From assembly GCA_035513175.1 (NCBI GenBank), contig DATKCN010000316.1, positions 1 to 5,596 of the forward strand: 5,596 nucleotides of DNA, in the 5' to 3' direction. The notes below the pieces were generated by a model, which was not told where the DNA came from, searched no databases, and saw only the letters and a list, made by a program, of their open reading frames with translations. The number at the start of each line of letters is the position of its first letter. Position 1 is the stretch's first letter. The translations under genes and the position numbers were made by a program. Positions 1 through 5,594 of this stretch are shown one piece after another. The DNA is from DATKCN01 sp035513175 (lineage in GTDB: Bacteria > Chloroflexota > Chloroflexia > Thermomicrobiales > CFX8).

Positions 1-1
1 C

Positions 2-382
2 TACGAGCGCGCCCTCACCCTGATTGCGCTGGCCGAGCAGCAGCTCGCCGCCGGGCAGCCAGCCGAGGCGATCGATCTCCTGGGCGTTGCGCGGGAGATC
101 TGCGAGCGGCTGGAAGCGCGCCCGGCGCTCGAGAGGATCGCGGCACTGGCATCCAGGCTCGCCGCGCCGAATGTGGCGTCGGAGTATCCCGCCGGATTGT
201 CAGCTCGGGAAGTAGAGGTGCTGCGGCTGGCGGCGCAGGGATTGACCAACGCACAGATCGGCGAGCAGCTTTTCCTCAGTCCCCGCACCGTCGAACACCA
301 CCTGCGCTCCGTCTACCAGAAGCTGGATGTCTCCTCCCGTGCGGCGGCCACCCGCTTCGCTGTCGAGCACGATCTCGTCTAG
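2..382 (+). CDS. LuxR-family transcriptional regulator, C-terminal part (5' end outside window)
   Basis: The reading frame is open from the window edge to a TAG at 380-382, giving 126 visible residues, so the gene is truncated by the window and not by mutation. Residues about 1-55 are alanine-, leucine- and glutamate-rich amphipathic helices of the kind seen in TPR or helical-repeat regions (YERALTLIALAEQQLAAGQ and following). Residues about 64-122 are a textbook GerE/LuxR helix-turn-helix: LSAREVEVLRLAAQGLTNAQIG, then the recognition segment SPRTVEHHLRSVYQKL and a closing SSRAAATRFAVEH. A helical-repeat region directly before a terminal LuxR HTH is typical of large LAL/MalT-like regulators, which carry an N-terminal NTPase domain. 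That part would lie to the left and is not visible. A GTG at 173 could start a stand-alone HTH protein, but the continuous upstream coding frame makes this unlikely. Whether it controls the operon starting at 564 is unknown. Confidence 0.9.
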   Translation, partial: YERALTLIALAEQQLAAGQPAEAIDLLGVAREICERLEARPALERIAALASRLAAPNVASEYPAGLSAREVEVLRLAAQGLTNAQIGEQLFLSPRTVEHHLRSVYQKLDVSSRAAATRFAVEHDLV

Positions 383-563
383 TCTCCCCGACCCTGCTGA
401 AACGGCTCCGTGTCTCCCGGTGAAAACCCCTATCGCCTTCCACGTGACTCCTGCCGTCGAAATCAGGCATTCAACCGATGTGCAACCAGACGGCGAACGC
501 TAGTCTGAAAGCAGTTCCACCGATGACCCGGCAGTCGGACAACGATGAAGGGAAAGGTCGACC

Positions 564-1169
564 ATGGGATACGTGCTTGACGGCTACATGCTCGAAGTCT
601 GTGACTGCAACACCCTCTGCCCCTGCTGGATCGGCGAGGATCCGGACAATGGCTCCTGCCAGGGCGTGCTCGCCTGGCACATCGAGCGCGGCGCGATCGA
701 CGGCATCGACGTGTCCGGCCACACGTACGCCGCGCTCGCCATGCTGCCCGGCAACGCGCTGCACGGGAACTGGAAGGTGCTGGGTGTGGTTGACGAAGGC
801 GCCAGCGAGGAGCAGTTCGACGCCATCTTCAAGGCATTCTCCGGCGCTCTCGGCGGACCCTGCGCCGACCTTTCGGGTCTGATCGGAGAGGTCGTCGACG
901 TCATCCGCGCGCCTATCGCCGCCGATGTCACCGAGGGCACGGGGTCACTGACGATCGGCGACCTTGCTCATGCCGAGATCGAGGCCTACCAGGGGCCGTT
1001 CGGCAAGGCCACCAACCTGCAGGACTCGCTGTTCGCGACCCATCCCGGCGCGCACGCCTACATCAGCAAGTCCAAGTCATACGTGCGCACCACCGAGCAG
1101 TACGGCATCCCGAATGTCAACCTGCAGGGACGCAACGCCGTGCAGGCCGACTTCCATTTCGAGACGTAG
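564..1169 (+). CDS. DUF1326 domain protein, cysteine-rich, soluble
   Basis: This is a 201-residue protein with no signal peptide or membrane helix. The ATG at 564 follows a purine-rich AAAGG at 553-557 with six-base spacing. The N-terminus holds the DUF1326 signature: G-Y-x-L-E-V-C-D-C with C13 and C15, then C19-P-C21, then C32 in GSCQG, followed by LAWHIERGAIDGIDVSG, which matches the family's conserved W-x-I-x-x-G region. A further cysteine lies at C100 (GGPCADL), and the C-terminus ends in a conserved-looking ADFHFE segment. The CxCx3CxC cluster suggests metal or thiol chemistry, which is inference because the family has no reaction I can name with certainty. The gene lies 66 bases before a DUF2182 membrane protein gene, its habitual partner, and is probably the first gene of a three-gene operon. 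Family assignment is strong; function is open. Confidence 0.9.
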   Translation: MGYVLDGYMLEVCDCNTLCPCWIGEDPDNGSCQGVLAWHIERGAIDGIDVSGHTYAALAMLPGNALHGNWKVLGVVDEGASEEQFDAIFKAFSGALGGPCADLSGLIGEVVDVIRAPIAADVTEGTGSLTIGDLAHAEIEAYQGPFGKATNLQDSLFATHPGAHAYISKSKSYVRTTEQYGIPNVNLQGRNAVQADFHFET

Positions 1170-1235
1170 GAGCGTGGGGTCCGACCGGCGCGTGGCGGCC
1201 AGCGTCCCGCGCCATGCGTTCAGCGGAGGTTCGCG

Positions 1236-1997
1236 ATGTGGACTGCTCAGGAGAACCGCCTCTTCCTGCCGCTCATGCTCGGACTGGTGGCGCTGGCATG
1301 GCTGTCGCTGGCACTCTGGGGGCTCTCGCCGTGGTCGCGCTACCTGAGCCATCACAGCCTGGCGGAGCTCGATCTCGGTCGCAATGGCGGCCTGCTGCTG
1401 GTGTACGTCGGTGGCTGGACGCTCATGACGATCGCGATGATGCTGCCGACCAGCCTGCCGCTGATCGCGCTCTTCCGGCGCATGACGGCCTCGCGACCCG
1501 ATGGGGCGCGCCTGGTTGCGCTGCTGATCGCGGGCTACCTGGCGGTATGGACGCTGTTCGGGATCGCCGCCTATCTCGCGGACCTCGGCGTGCATCAGAT
1601 CGTCAGCCGCTCCCCGGCCTTCGGTCAGCACGAATGGGTGATCGGCGCCGCTGTCCTGCTGGTGGCCGGCTCGTACCAGTTCACGCCACTGAAACATCAC
1701 TGCCTGGACGCCTGCCGCTCACCGCTCTCGTTCATCAGCGCGCGCTGGCGGGGTCGTGATGAGGAACGACAGTCGCTGCTGCTCGGCATCCACCACGGCG
1801 TCTTCTGCGTCGGCTGCTGCTGGTCGCTGATGCTGGTAATGTTCGTGGTCGGCATGGGCAGCCTGTTCTGGATGCTGCTGCTCGGGGGAGTCATGGCCGT
1901 CGAGAAGAACATGCCCTGGGGCCGCCAGTTGAGCGCGCCGCTTGGCATCGGATTGATGAGTGGCGCCGCTGCTATCAGCCTGATGGCGCTCGTCTGA
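1236..1997 (+). CDS. DUF2182 integral membrane protein, predicted metal-binding
   Basis: This is a 253-residue membrane protein. The ATG at 1236 follows CGGAGGT at 1224-1230, which fixes the start. Hydrophobic segments lie at about 9-30, 51-80, 91-115, 132-150, 192-221 and 232-252, giving six or seven helices. Family hallmarks are visible in order: GGWTLMTIAMMLPTSLPLI at 59-77; the cluster YQFTPLKHHCLDACRSP, giving H154, H155, C156 and C160; GIHHGVFCVGCCWSLML, giving H186, H187, C191, C194 and C195; and a late VEK at 222-224. The repeated Cys/His sites inside or beside helices are why the family is described as a predicted metal-binding membrane protein. Copper is a guess. It lies between DUF1326 and an MFS gene, 66 bases after the first and 30 before the second. 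It may act with the DUF1326 protein in delivering or exporting a metal, which is inference. Confidence 0.92.
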   Translation: MWTAQENRLFLPLMLGLVALAWLSLALWGLSPWSRYLSHHSLAELDLGRNGGLLLVYVGGWTLMTIAMMLPTSLPLIALFRRMTASRPDGARLVALLIAGYLAVWTLFGIAAYLADLGVHQIVSRSPAFGQHEWVIGAAVLLVAGSYQFTPLKHHCLDACRSPLSFISARWRGRDEERQSLLLGIHHGVFCVGCCWSLMLVMFVVGMGSLFWMLLLGGVMAVEKNMPWGRQLSAPLGIGLMSGAAAISLMALV

Positions 1998-2014
1998 GCA
2001 ACGCAACCCTGACT

Positions 2015-2021
2015 GGTGAGG
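2015..2021 (+). promoter_or_regulatory. Ribosome binding site deciding the MFS start
   Basis: GGTGAGG lies six bases before the ATG at 2028. A longer reading from the GTG at 2016 would begin inside this site, so the ATG is the better start. Confidence 0.65.
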
Positions 2022-2027
2022 ACAGCC

Positions 2028-3242
2028 ATGCTACGTTCCATCGGGCTCGTCACTCTGCTCGCCACTGGCGGATTCATGTGGTCCGTCAACGTTCTGTTGC
2101 TCACCCCTGTGTTGAAGTCCATTGCGGCTGATTTCTCCACATCAGACGCGGTGGTCGGTCAGCTGGCGACGCTGCATGCTCTGGCAACGTGCGTTACCGC
2201 CCTGCTGATCACGCCCTGGATAGATCGCTTCGGTCGCGGCAGGCTGCTGCGGCTTGGCGCGGGACTGCTCCTGGCAGGCTCCATCTGCCTGGCTCTGGCT
2301 CCCACGTTCGTTTGGATGTTCCCGGCACGGTTGATGGCTGGCGTTGGCGCCGCCTTCATCATGCCGGTCTGCCTGGCCGCAGCGGGAGATCTGTTTCCGG
2401 ACCCACGCAAGCGCAACCAGGTCGTCGGGCTCATACTCGCCGCCACCGCGCTCGCGTTCGTGATCGGCCTCCCTATCCTGGCCCAGATCGATGCCGCGTT
2501 TGGCTGGCGCTGGGCCGTCGCAGCCCTCATCGTGCCGACCATCGCGATCGGCGGTGGGTCGCTCTGGCTTCCCACACAAGTCATCGCGCCGGCGACGTTC
2601 AGCGTTCACGACTATGCGCGGCACTACCGGCACGTGCTCGGCAACTGGGAGACGGACTGGCTGCTCGCCGGCCACGTCGTGCGCGGCGTCGCCTGGTACA
2701 GCGCACTCGTCTATCTCGGCGCGTACGCCGTCACATCATATGGGTTCGACGCCAACCGCCTGAGCCTGCTGTTCGTCGTCATTGGGGGGGTGTTCTTCGT
2801 CGCCACCAACGTCATGCCACTCATGACCAGGCTCATCTCGCCTCGCCAGCTCTTCGTCGCGTCGATCGTCGTGCTCTTCGTCAACTTCATGTGTGCGGGA
2901 CTGATCGACGATCAATGGGGCATGTTCCTCTTCGTCATCGTGCTATCGATGGCCGGGGCTGGAATGACCGTCGCGGAGAGCGTGCTCCTGCTGGATTCCT
3001 TCCCCTCCGCTCGTGGCGGGATCATGTCGCTACGGTCGGCAGGCTCTGAGGTGTCACTGGCGATCGGCGCGGCTGTCGCCGGGCTGCTGCTCGTGCTCAC
3101 AAACGACTATTCGACCATGTATCGCCTGCTCGGACTGGCGCTTCCACTGGCCGTGCTCACGCTCGCGCTCAGTCGCAGAAAGCGCCGGGAACCGGAAGTT
3201 GCGCCACTCTCGCCTGGGACCGGGGAAGCGCCCGCGAGCTGA
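2028..3242 (+). CDS. Major facilitator superfamily (MFS) transporter
   Basis: This is a 404-residue inner-membrane carrier, the normal length for a 12-helix MFS protein. Hydrophobic segments lie near 6-28, 43-63, 74-92, 96-117, 132-152, 160-181, 211-235, 245-267, 274-293, 298-322, 335-357 and 363-382. The loop between helices 2 and 3 carries motif A as DRFGRGR (D66, R67, G69, R70). ARLMAGVGAAF at 100-110 in helix 4 fits the conserved arginine and glycine pattern, and FGWRWAV near 158-164 is the usual start of helix 6. A short basic tail (SRRKRRE) places the C-terminus in the cytoplasm. The layout is that of drug or metabolite efflux members (AraJ/Bcr-like), but the substrate cannot be read from sequence. 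It is the last gene of the likely DUF1326-DUF2182-MFS operon, 30 bases after DUF2182. A GTG at 2016 would add four residues. A run of seven G at 2784-2790 lies in frame. Confidence 0.9.
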   Translation: MLRSIGLVTLLATGGFMWSVNVLLLTPVLKSIAADFSTSDAVVGQLATLHALATCVTALLITPWIDRFGRGRLLRLGAGLLLAGSICLALAPTFVWMFPARLMAGVGAAFIMPVCLAAAGDLFPDPRKRNQVVGLILAATALAFVIGLPILAQIDAAFGWRWAVAALIVPTIAIGGGSLWLPTQVIAPATFSVHDYARHYRHVLGNWETDWLLAGHVVRGVAWYSALVYLGAYAVTSYGFDANRLSLLFVVIGGVFFVATNVMPLMTRLISPRQLFVASIVVLFVNFMCAGLIDDQWGMFLFVIVLSMAGAGMTVAESVLLLDSFPSARGGIMSLRSAGSEVSLAIGAAVAGLLLVLTNDYSTMYRLLGLALPLAVLTLALSRRKRREPEVAPLSPGTGEAPAS

Positions 3243-3247
3243 AAGAC

Positions 3248-3267
3248 GCCACGCGATCGGTCGTGGC
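3248..3267 (+). other. Inverted repeat just after the MFS stop
   Basis: GCCACG at 3248-3253 pairs perfectly with CGTGGC at 3262-3267 across an eight-base loop. AGA/TCT can extend the stem past one bulged base. No T-tract follows on either strand. It may protect mRNA 3' ends or help factor-dependent termination in the convergent gap, or it may be chance. Confidence 0.3.
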
Positions 3268-3293
3268 TCTGACAGTGAACGGAGATGGCGCCG

Positions 3294-3315
3294 GCCGACG
3301 GGTTTCGGCTCTTTC
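3294..3315 (+). terminator. Weak candidate intrinsic terminator of the left operon
   Basis: GCCGA at 3294-3298 pairs with TCGGC at 3305-3309 across a six-base loop and is followed by TCTTTC on the + strand. The stem is only five base pairs (six with a G-T pair) and the T-tract is interrupted, so this is a weak candidate. It sits where a terminator for the convergent MFS operon is expected, 52 bases after the MFS stop. Confidence 0.3.
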
Positions 3316-3324
3316 CACGCTCCG

Positions 3325-4206
3325 CTACGGCACGACCTGCAGATTCTCCGGCAGCATGCCGGCAGTCATGACTTCCGGGCCGGCCGGTGAGGCGGCATCG
3401 GCGTCCAGCTCGATCGTGATGACCAGCGCCTCATAGGCCATGATCGGGTCGGCCGGTTCGAGAGTAAGCTGGGTGCGGCCCTGCGCGTCGATCTGCAGCA
3501 CGCCCGCGCGGGCGTACTCGTGCGGCTCCTGGAGCCGGAACCAGACGACGTACTGCTGCTGCTCCCCGATCGCCGGCATGTCTTTCGCGACGATCATGGC
3601 CGTGTTGGCCTCCCAGTCCAGGAACAGCCGGCCCATCGCGGCGCCCCCCACATTCGGCACGGTCACGAAGTCTGTCATGAAGCGTGGATCGTCAACGCCC
3701 GCGCTCGTCAGCACCCGGTGCGAGTCGTTCTTTTCCTCCTGGGTCGTGCGCAGCTCGTCCTGCTGGTCGCTGATGATCTCGCCCATGACCAGCACCACCG
3801 CCAGCACCATCACGATCGGCAGGGCGACAAACGCCGCGAAGCGCCGCACGCGCGCTGCCGGGAAGGCGTCGCCGGGCGAGCGGGCAGGCCGCCGCAGGAC
3901 GACCATCTGCTCGGCGTTGGTGGTGCCGACCGCGTCCAGCTTGGCCAGCAGCCCGGCGCGCGCGCGCACCGGCACCGGCAACGGGGGCACGGCATAGGCC
4001 AGCAGACCCGTGACCGACTCCAGCTCCGCCAGCTCCGCGCGACAGGACACGCACCCCTGGACGTGGCGCGCGACCAGTTCCATCTCGTCGCGGTCGAGGG
4101 CTCCGAGCGCGTACCCCGCCAGGAGCCGGTTGACGTGCCCGTCCGTGTCGAGATCTTCCCCCTCGGACGTCTCGTTCATCTCTCCGTGTATGAACGCATG
4201 TCCCAT
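3325..4206 (-). CDS. RskA-like membrane anti-sigma factor with zinc-finger motif
   Basis: This is a 293-residue single-pass membrane protein that should hold the ECF sigma factor encoded just upstream inactive. Residues about 22-75 form the anti-sigma domain: HVNRLLAGYALGALDRDEME, then H48xxxC52xxC55 (HVQGCVSCRAEL), the zinc-binding pattern of ZAS/zf-HC2 anti-sigma factors. A hydrophobic helix spans about 123-146. The rest, about 147-293, is the extracytoplasmic RskA-type domain, with LFLDWEANTAMIVAKDMP, YVVWFRLQEPHEYARAGVL, a VITIELD strand and SPAGPEVMTAG matching the family's usual tail (PxGPxxLxG-like). Release of the sigma factor probably needs regulated proteolysis around the membrane segment, as in known RskA proteins. 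The start is uncertain: an ATG at 4206 has AGGTGG five bases upstream, while a GTG at 4215 would add three residues with TAGGG before it. It follows the sigma gene by 18 bases. Confidence 0.9.
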   Translation of the reverse strand: MGHAFIHGEMNETSEGEDLDTDGHVNRLLAGYALGALDRDEMELVARHVQGCVSCRAELAELESVTGLLAYAVPPLPVPVRARAGLLAKLDAVGTTNAEQMVVLRRPARSPGDAFPAARVRRFAAFVALPIVMVLAVVLVMGEIISDQQDELRTTQEEKNDSHRVLTSAGVDDPRFMTDFVTVPNVGGAAMGRLFLDWEANTAMIVAKDMPAIGEQQQYVVWFRLQEPHEYARAGVLQIDAQGRTQLTLEPADPIMAYEALVITIELDADAASPAGPEVMTAGMLPENLQVVP

Positions 4207-4211
4207 GCGAT

Positions 4212-4217
4212 CCACCT
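4212..4217 (-). promoter_or_regulatory. Ribosome binding site deciding the anti-sigma start
   Basis: On the - strand AGGTGG reads at 4217-4212, five bases before the ATG at 4206. It overlaps the alternative GTG at 4215, which would use the weaker TAGGG that overlaps the sigma gene's stop codon. Confidence 0.55.
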
Positions 4218-4224
4218 GTATACC

Positions 4225-4860
4225 CTACGTCTCATATTCACCACGCTCATCAGCAAGCGTGATCTTCAATTTCTGCATCCCCAGCCGCAGCCGGGTCTTG
4301 ATCGTTCCCAGCGGCTCCCGCAGGTAGGCCGCGATCTCGCGTTGCGACAAGCCGCTGAAATAGGCCAGCTCGACGGCCACGCGCTGCGGTTCCGGCAACA
4401 TCCCCAGCGCGACGCCGATACGGTCACGCAACGCGCTCGCTTCAGCGGCTTCCTCGACGTTGGTCGCTTCGTCGACCAGCCCGTACAGCGTCTCGCTGAT
4501 GTCAGGGCCATCGACCCGCCGCGGGCGCCGCTGGCGCCGGCGCAGCTCGTCGATCGCGAGATTGTGCGTGATGCTCAGCAGCCAGCTGGCGAAGTTCCCG
4601 CGCACTGTCCGGAACGTCCCCGCCTGTCGCCAGGTGCGGACGAATGCCTCCTGTAAGATCTCCTCGGCGGTCGGCCCGTCACCGACGATGCGCACCGCGA
4701 AGGAGAACACCACCCGCGCGTAGCGCCCGTACAACGCCTCCAGCGCCGCCGTGTCGCCGTGACGCACCCGCCGCACCAGTTCCTCATCCGTCGATGCGAC
4801 GGCTTCGGGCGGCGCCGCGTTGAGACGCGTCGGGAGTATCCGGCGTGGCTGCTCGCTCAT
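4225..4860 (-). CDS. ECF-type RNA polymerase sigma factor (SigK-like)
   Basis: This is a 211-residue protein of typical ECF length with only regions 2 and 4. Region 2 covers about 38-113: ALEALYGRYARVVFSFAVRI, then DGPTAEEILQEAFVRTWRQA (core binding and -10 recognition), then the melting segment WLLSITHNLAIDELRRRQRR. Region 4 covers about 147-200: LGMLPEPQRVAVELAYF, then a helix-turn-helix GLSQREIAAYL followed by PLGTIKTRLRLGMQKLK for -35 contact. The PLGTIKTR and ELAYFSGLSQREIA wording is closest to the SigK/RskA-linked group. The protein has no cysteine. The frame stays open upstream to a GTG at 5013, but that extension has poorer third-position GC, no family similarity and no good ribosome site, so the ATG at 4860 is preferred. 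No clear ribosome binding site precedes 4860 either, so the mRNA may be leaderless. It probably heads a two-gene operon with its anti-sigma factor. Confidence 0.93.
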   Translation of the reverse strand: MSEQPRRILPTRLNAAPPEAVASTDEELVRRVRHGDTAALEALYGRYARVVFSFAVRIVGDGPTAEEILQEAFVRTWRQAGTFRTVRGNFASWLLSITHNLAIDELRRRQRRPRRVDGPDISETLYGLVDEATNVEEAAEASALRDRIGVALGMLPEPQRVAVELAYFSGLSQREIAAYLREPLGTIKTRLRLGMQKLKITLADERGEYET

Positions 4861-5063
4861 CCGGTTTGCGCCCGTTCGACGCTCCCATACGCCTCGTGCC
4901 TTGATATACGGCTGCATGGGGCAATTGGGATGTACGCGGATCGTCGTGTTTGCATACCCATATTTCTGGGAGACCGCTCGGTCGAAGATCTGCAATACGC
5001 GGCGGTTCGGCACAAGCCTGCTTAAGTATACGAAGTCACCCGGCGGTCGGGACGATACGACCG
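4861..5063 (-). other. Intergenic region expected to hold the sigma operon promoter
   Basis: These 203 bases are richer in A and T than the flanks, with patches such as GTATAC near 5027-5032, ATATTTC near 4959-4965 and GATATAC near 4903-4909. They separate the small membrane protein gene from the sigma gene and must include the sigma promoter if the sigma gene is not cotranscribed with the gene before it. I could not match a convincing -35/-10 pair of either housekeeping or ECF type, so no promoter is called. Confidence 0.4.
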
Positions 5064-5408
5064 CTAGCGCGCCTCCTCCACGTCCGGCGCGCTCGCGCGC
5101 TCGGCCCGCACCAGACGCAGCACCTCGCGCCGTTCCTGCCGCTTGCGGTACGTCAGTCGCGAGATGACCGCGATGCTGACGAGCGCGACGGAGCCGGACA
5201 CCGCGAAGCCGACCAGCTTGCCGGTCGTCTCACCGATCGTGGCCGCCAGGACCAGCGGCAGGAACATGGCCAGCACCAACGACAGCACCACCCCACACCC
5301 GGCCCACGCCTGCGCCGTCCAGTAGCCCCACTCCTCCGGCGGCACGTCCTCCAGCTGGCTCACTGGCGGCGCCACGCGGCCCTGGCTGTCCGCCTGCTCC
5401 TCGCTCAT
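5064..5408 (-). CDS. Small two-helix membrane protein of unknown function
   Basis: This is a 114-residue protein that I do not recognise as any named family. The ATG at 5408 follows GGAGGG at 5419-5414 with five-base spacing, so it is chosen over a longer reading from 5447. The N-terminal 30 residues are polar and acidic (SEEQADSQ, LEDVPPEEWGYW). Two hydrophobic segments follow at about 36-57 and 66-86, joined by a short GETTGK turn. A strongly basic stretch RKRQERREVLRLVRAER at about 88-104 should keep the tail in the cytoplasm, so a hairpin with both ends inside is the likely topology. It lies upstream of the sigma/anti-sigma pair on the same strand but 203 bases away, so a shared transcript is possible but not shown. 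Codon use agrees with its neighbours, and the ribosome site supports a real gene. Confidence 0.75.
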   Translation of the reverse strand: MSEEQADSQGRVAPPVSQLEDVPPEEWGYWTAQAWAGCGVVLSLVLAMFLPLVLAATIGETTGKLVGFAVSGSVALVSIAVISRLTYRKRQERREVLRLVRAERASAPDVEEAR

Positions 5409-5413
5409 GCATT

Positions 5414-5419
5414 CCCTCC
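5414..5419 (-). promoter_or_regulatory. Strong ribosome binding site of the small membrane protein gene
   Basis: On the - strand GGAGGG reads at 5419-5414, five bases before the ATG at 5408. It fixes the start and argues that this short frame is truly translated. Confidence 0.75.
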
Positions 5420-5420
5420 A

Positions 5421-5438
5421 GCGCAGAGTGTACTGCGC
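5421..5438. promoter_or_regulatory. Perfect inverted repeat next to a ribosome binding site
   Basis: GCGCAG at 5421-5426 and CTGCGC at 5433-5438 are perfect inverted arms around a six-base spacer. In the - strand transcript the hairpin would end one base before the GGAGGG ribosome site. It could be an operator for a dimeric repressor or an RNA hairpin tuning translation or stability of the 5408-5064 gene. A chance palindrome in GC-rich DNA is possible. Confidence 0.4.
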
Positions 5439-5440
5439 GG

Positions 5441-5585
5441 ACCACACCCCCCGGCCCCCTCAAGTGCTGCCGCACCCCGGCGCGGAGAGGGGGTGACGAT
5501 GTCTAGGGCCTCACTGCCGATCCCAATCAATGGCAATCCCCAATCTCCCCCTCTCCCCGTGGGGGAGGGGGCCGGGGGGTGGGGT
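5441..5585. repeat. 145-base foldback with 21-base terminal inverted arms
   Basis: The left arm at 5441-5461 and the right arm at 5565-5585 are reverse complements at 20 of 21 positions, including a perfect 17-base core built on CCCCCCGGCCCCCTC. A second nested pair, GGAGAGGGGG at 5484-5493 and CCCCCTCTCC at 5547-5556, matches at 10 of 10. The whole therefore can fold on itself, or it represents two divergent copies of one G/C-rich intergenic repeat. No clear target-site duplication flanks it and no coding frame lies inside, so calling it a transposon relic would go beyond the evidence. Elements of similar wording are, to my knowledge, common between genes in some GC-rich bacteria. Confidence 0.6.
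5547..5571 (+). repeat. Near-perfect 11-bp hairpin
   Basis: Bases 5547-5557 pair with 5561-5571 through eleven base pairs, one of them a T-G wobble, around a three-base CGT loop. It sits inside the larger foldback and is followed by G-tracts and not by a T-tract, so it is not a standard intrinsic terminator. Confidence 0.6.
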
Positions 5586-5594
5586 GGGGTGGGG
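5561..5594 (+). repeat. Six consecutive G-tracts, potential G-quadruplex
   Basis: G-runs of 5, 5, 6, 4, 4 and 4 are separated by A, CC, T, T and T. The last three form a GGGGT tandem. Four or more G-runs of at least four with one- or two-base loops fit the pattern of a very stable intramolecular G-quadruplex on the + strand. The right end is cut by the window, so the tandem may continue. Confidence 0.65.

Noticed and set aside
383..563. Promoter or regulator site before the DUF1326 operon
   Set aside because: I looked for -35/-10 pairs and LuxR-type dyads. TAGTCT near 502 and short CCGA/TCGG arms near 520-537 are too weak and poorly spaced to call, although a promoter probably lies in this gap.
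1077..1700. - strand open frame of 207 codons across the DUF1326/DUF2182 boundary
   Set aside because: Composition is Arg/Gln/His-rich and antisense to two recognised genes, with no supporting signals.
2189..3049. + strand open frame of 286 codons inside the MFS gene
   Set aside because: Arginine-rich translation in another frame of a clear 12-helix transporter, with no ribosome site or family features.
3520..4656. Long + strand open frame of 378 codons opposite the sigma and anti-sigma genes
   Set aside because: Its His/Arg/Gln-rich low-complexity translation has no domain resemblance, and it lies antisense to two confidently recognised genes. It is a by-product of high-GC codon use.
4861..5063. 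ECF autoregulatory promoter upstream of the sigma gene
   Set aside because: CCGAAC near 5004-5009 on the - strand resembles a SigK-type -10, but no matching -35 element lies at the expected distance.
5441..5585. Miniature transposon (MITE) interpretation of the foldback
   Set aside because: Terminal arms exist, but no target-site duplication is visible at the borders and the arms are low-complexity G/C, so two opposed copies of an intergenic repeat explain it equally well.
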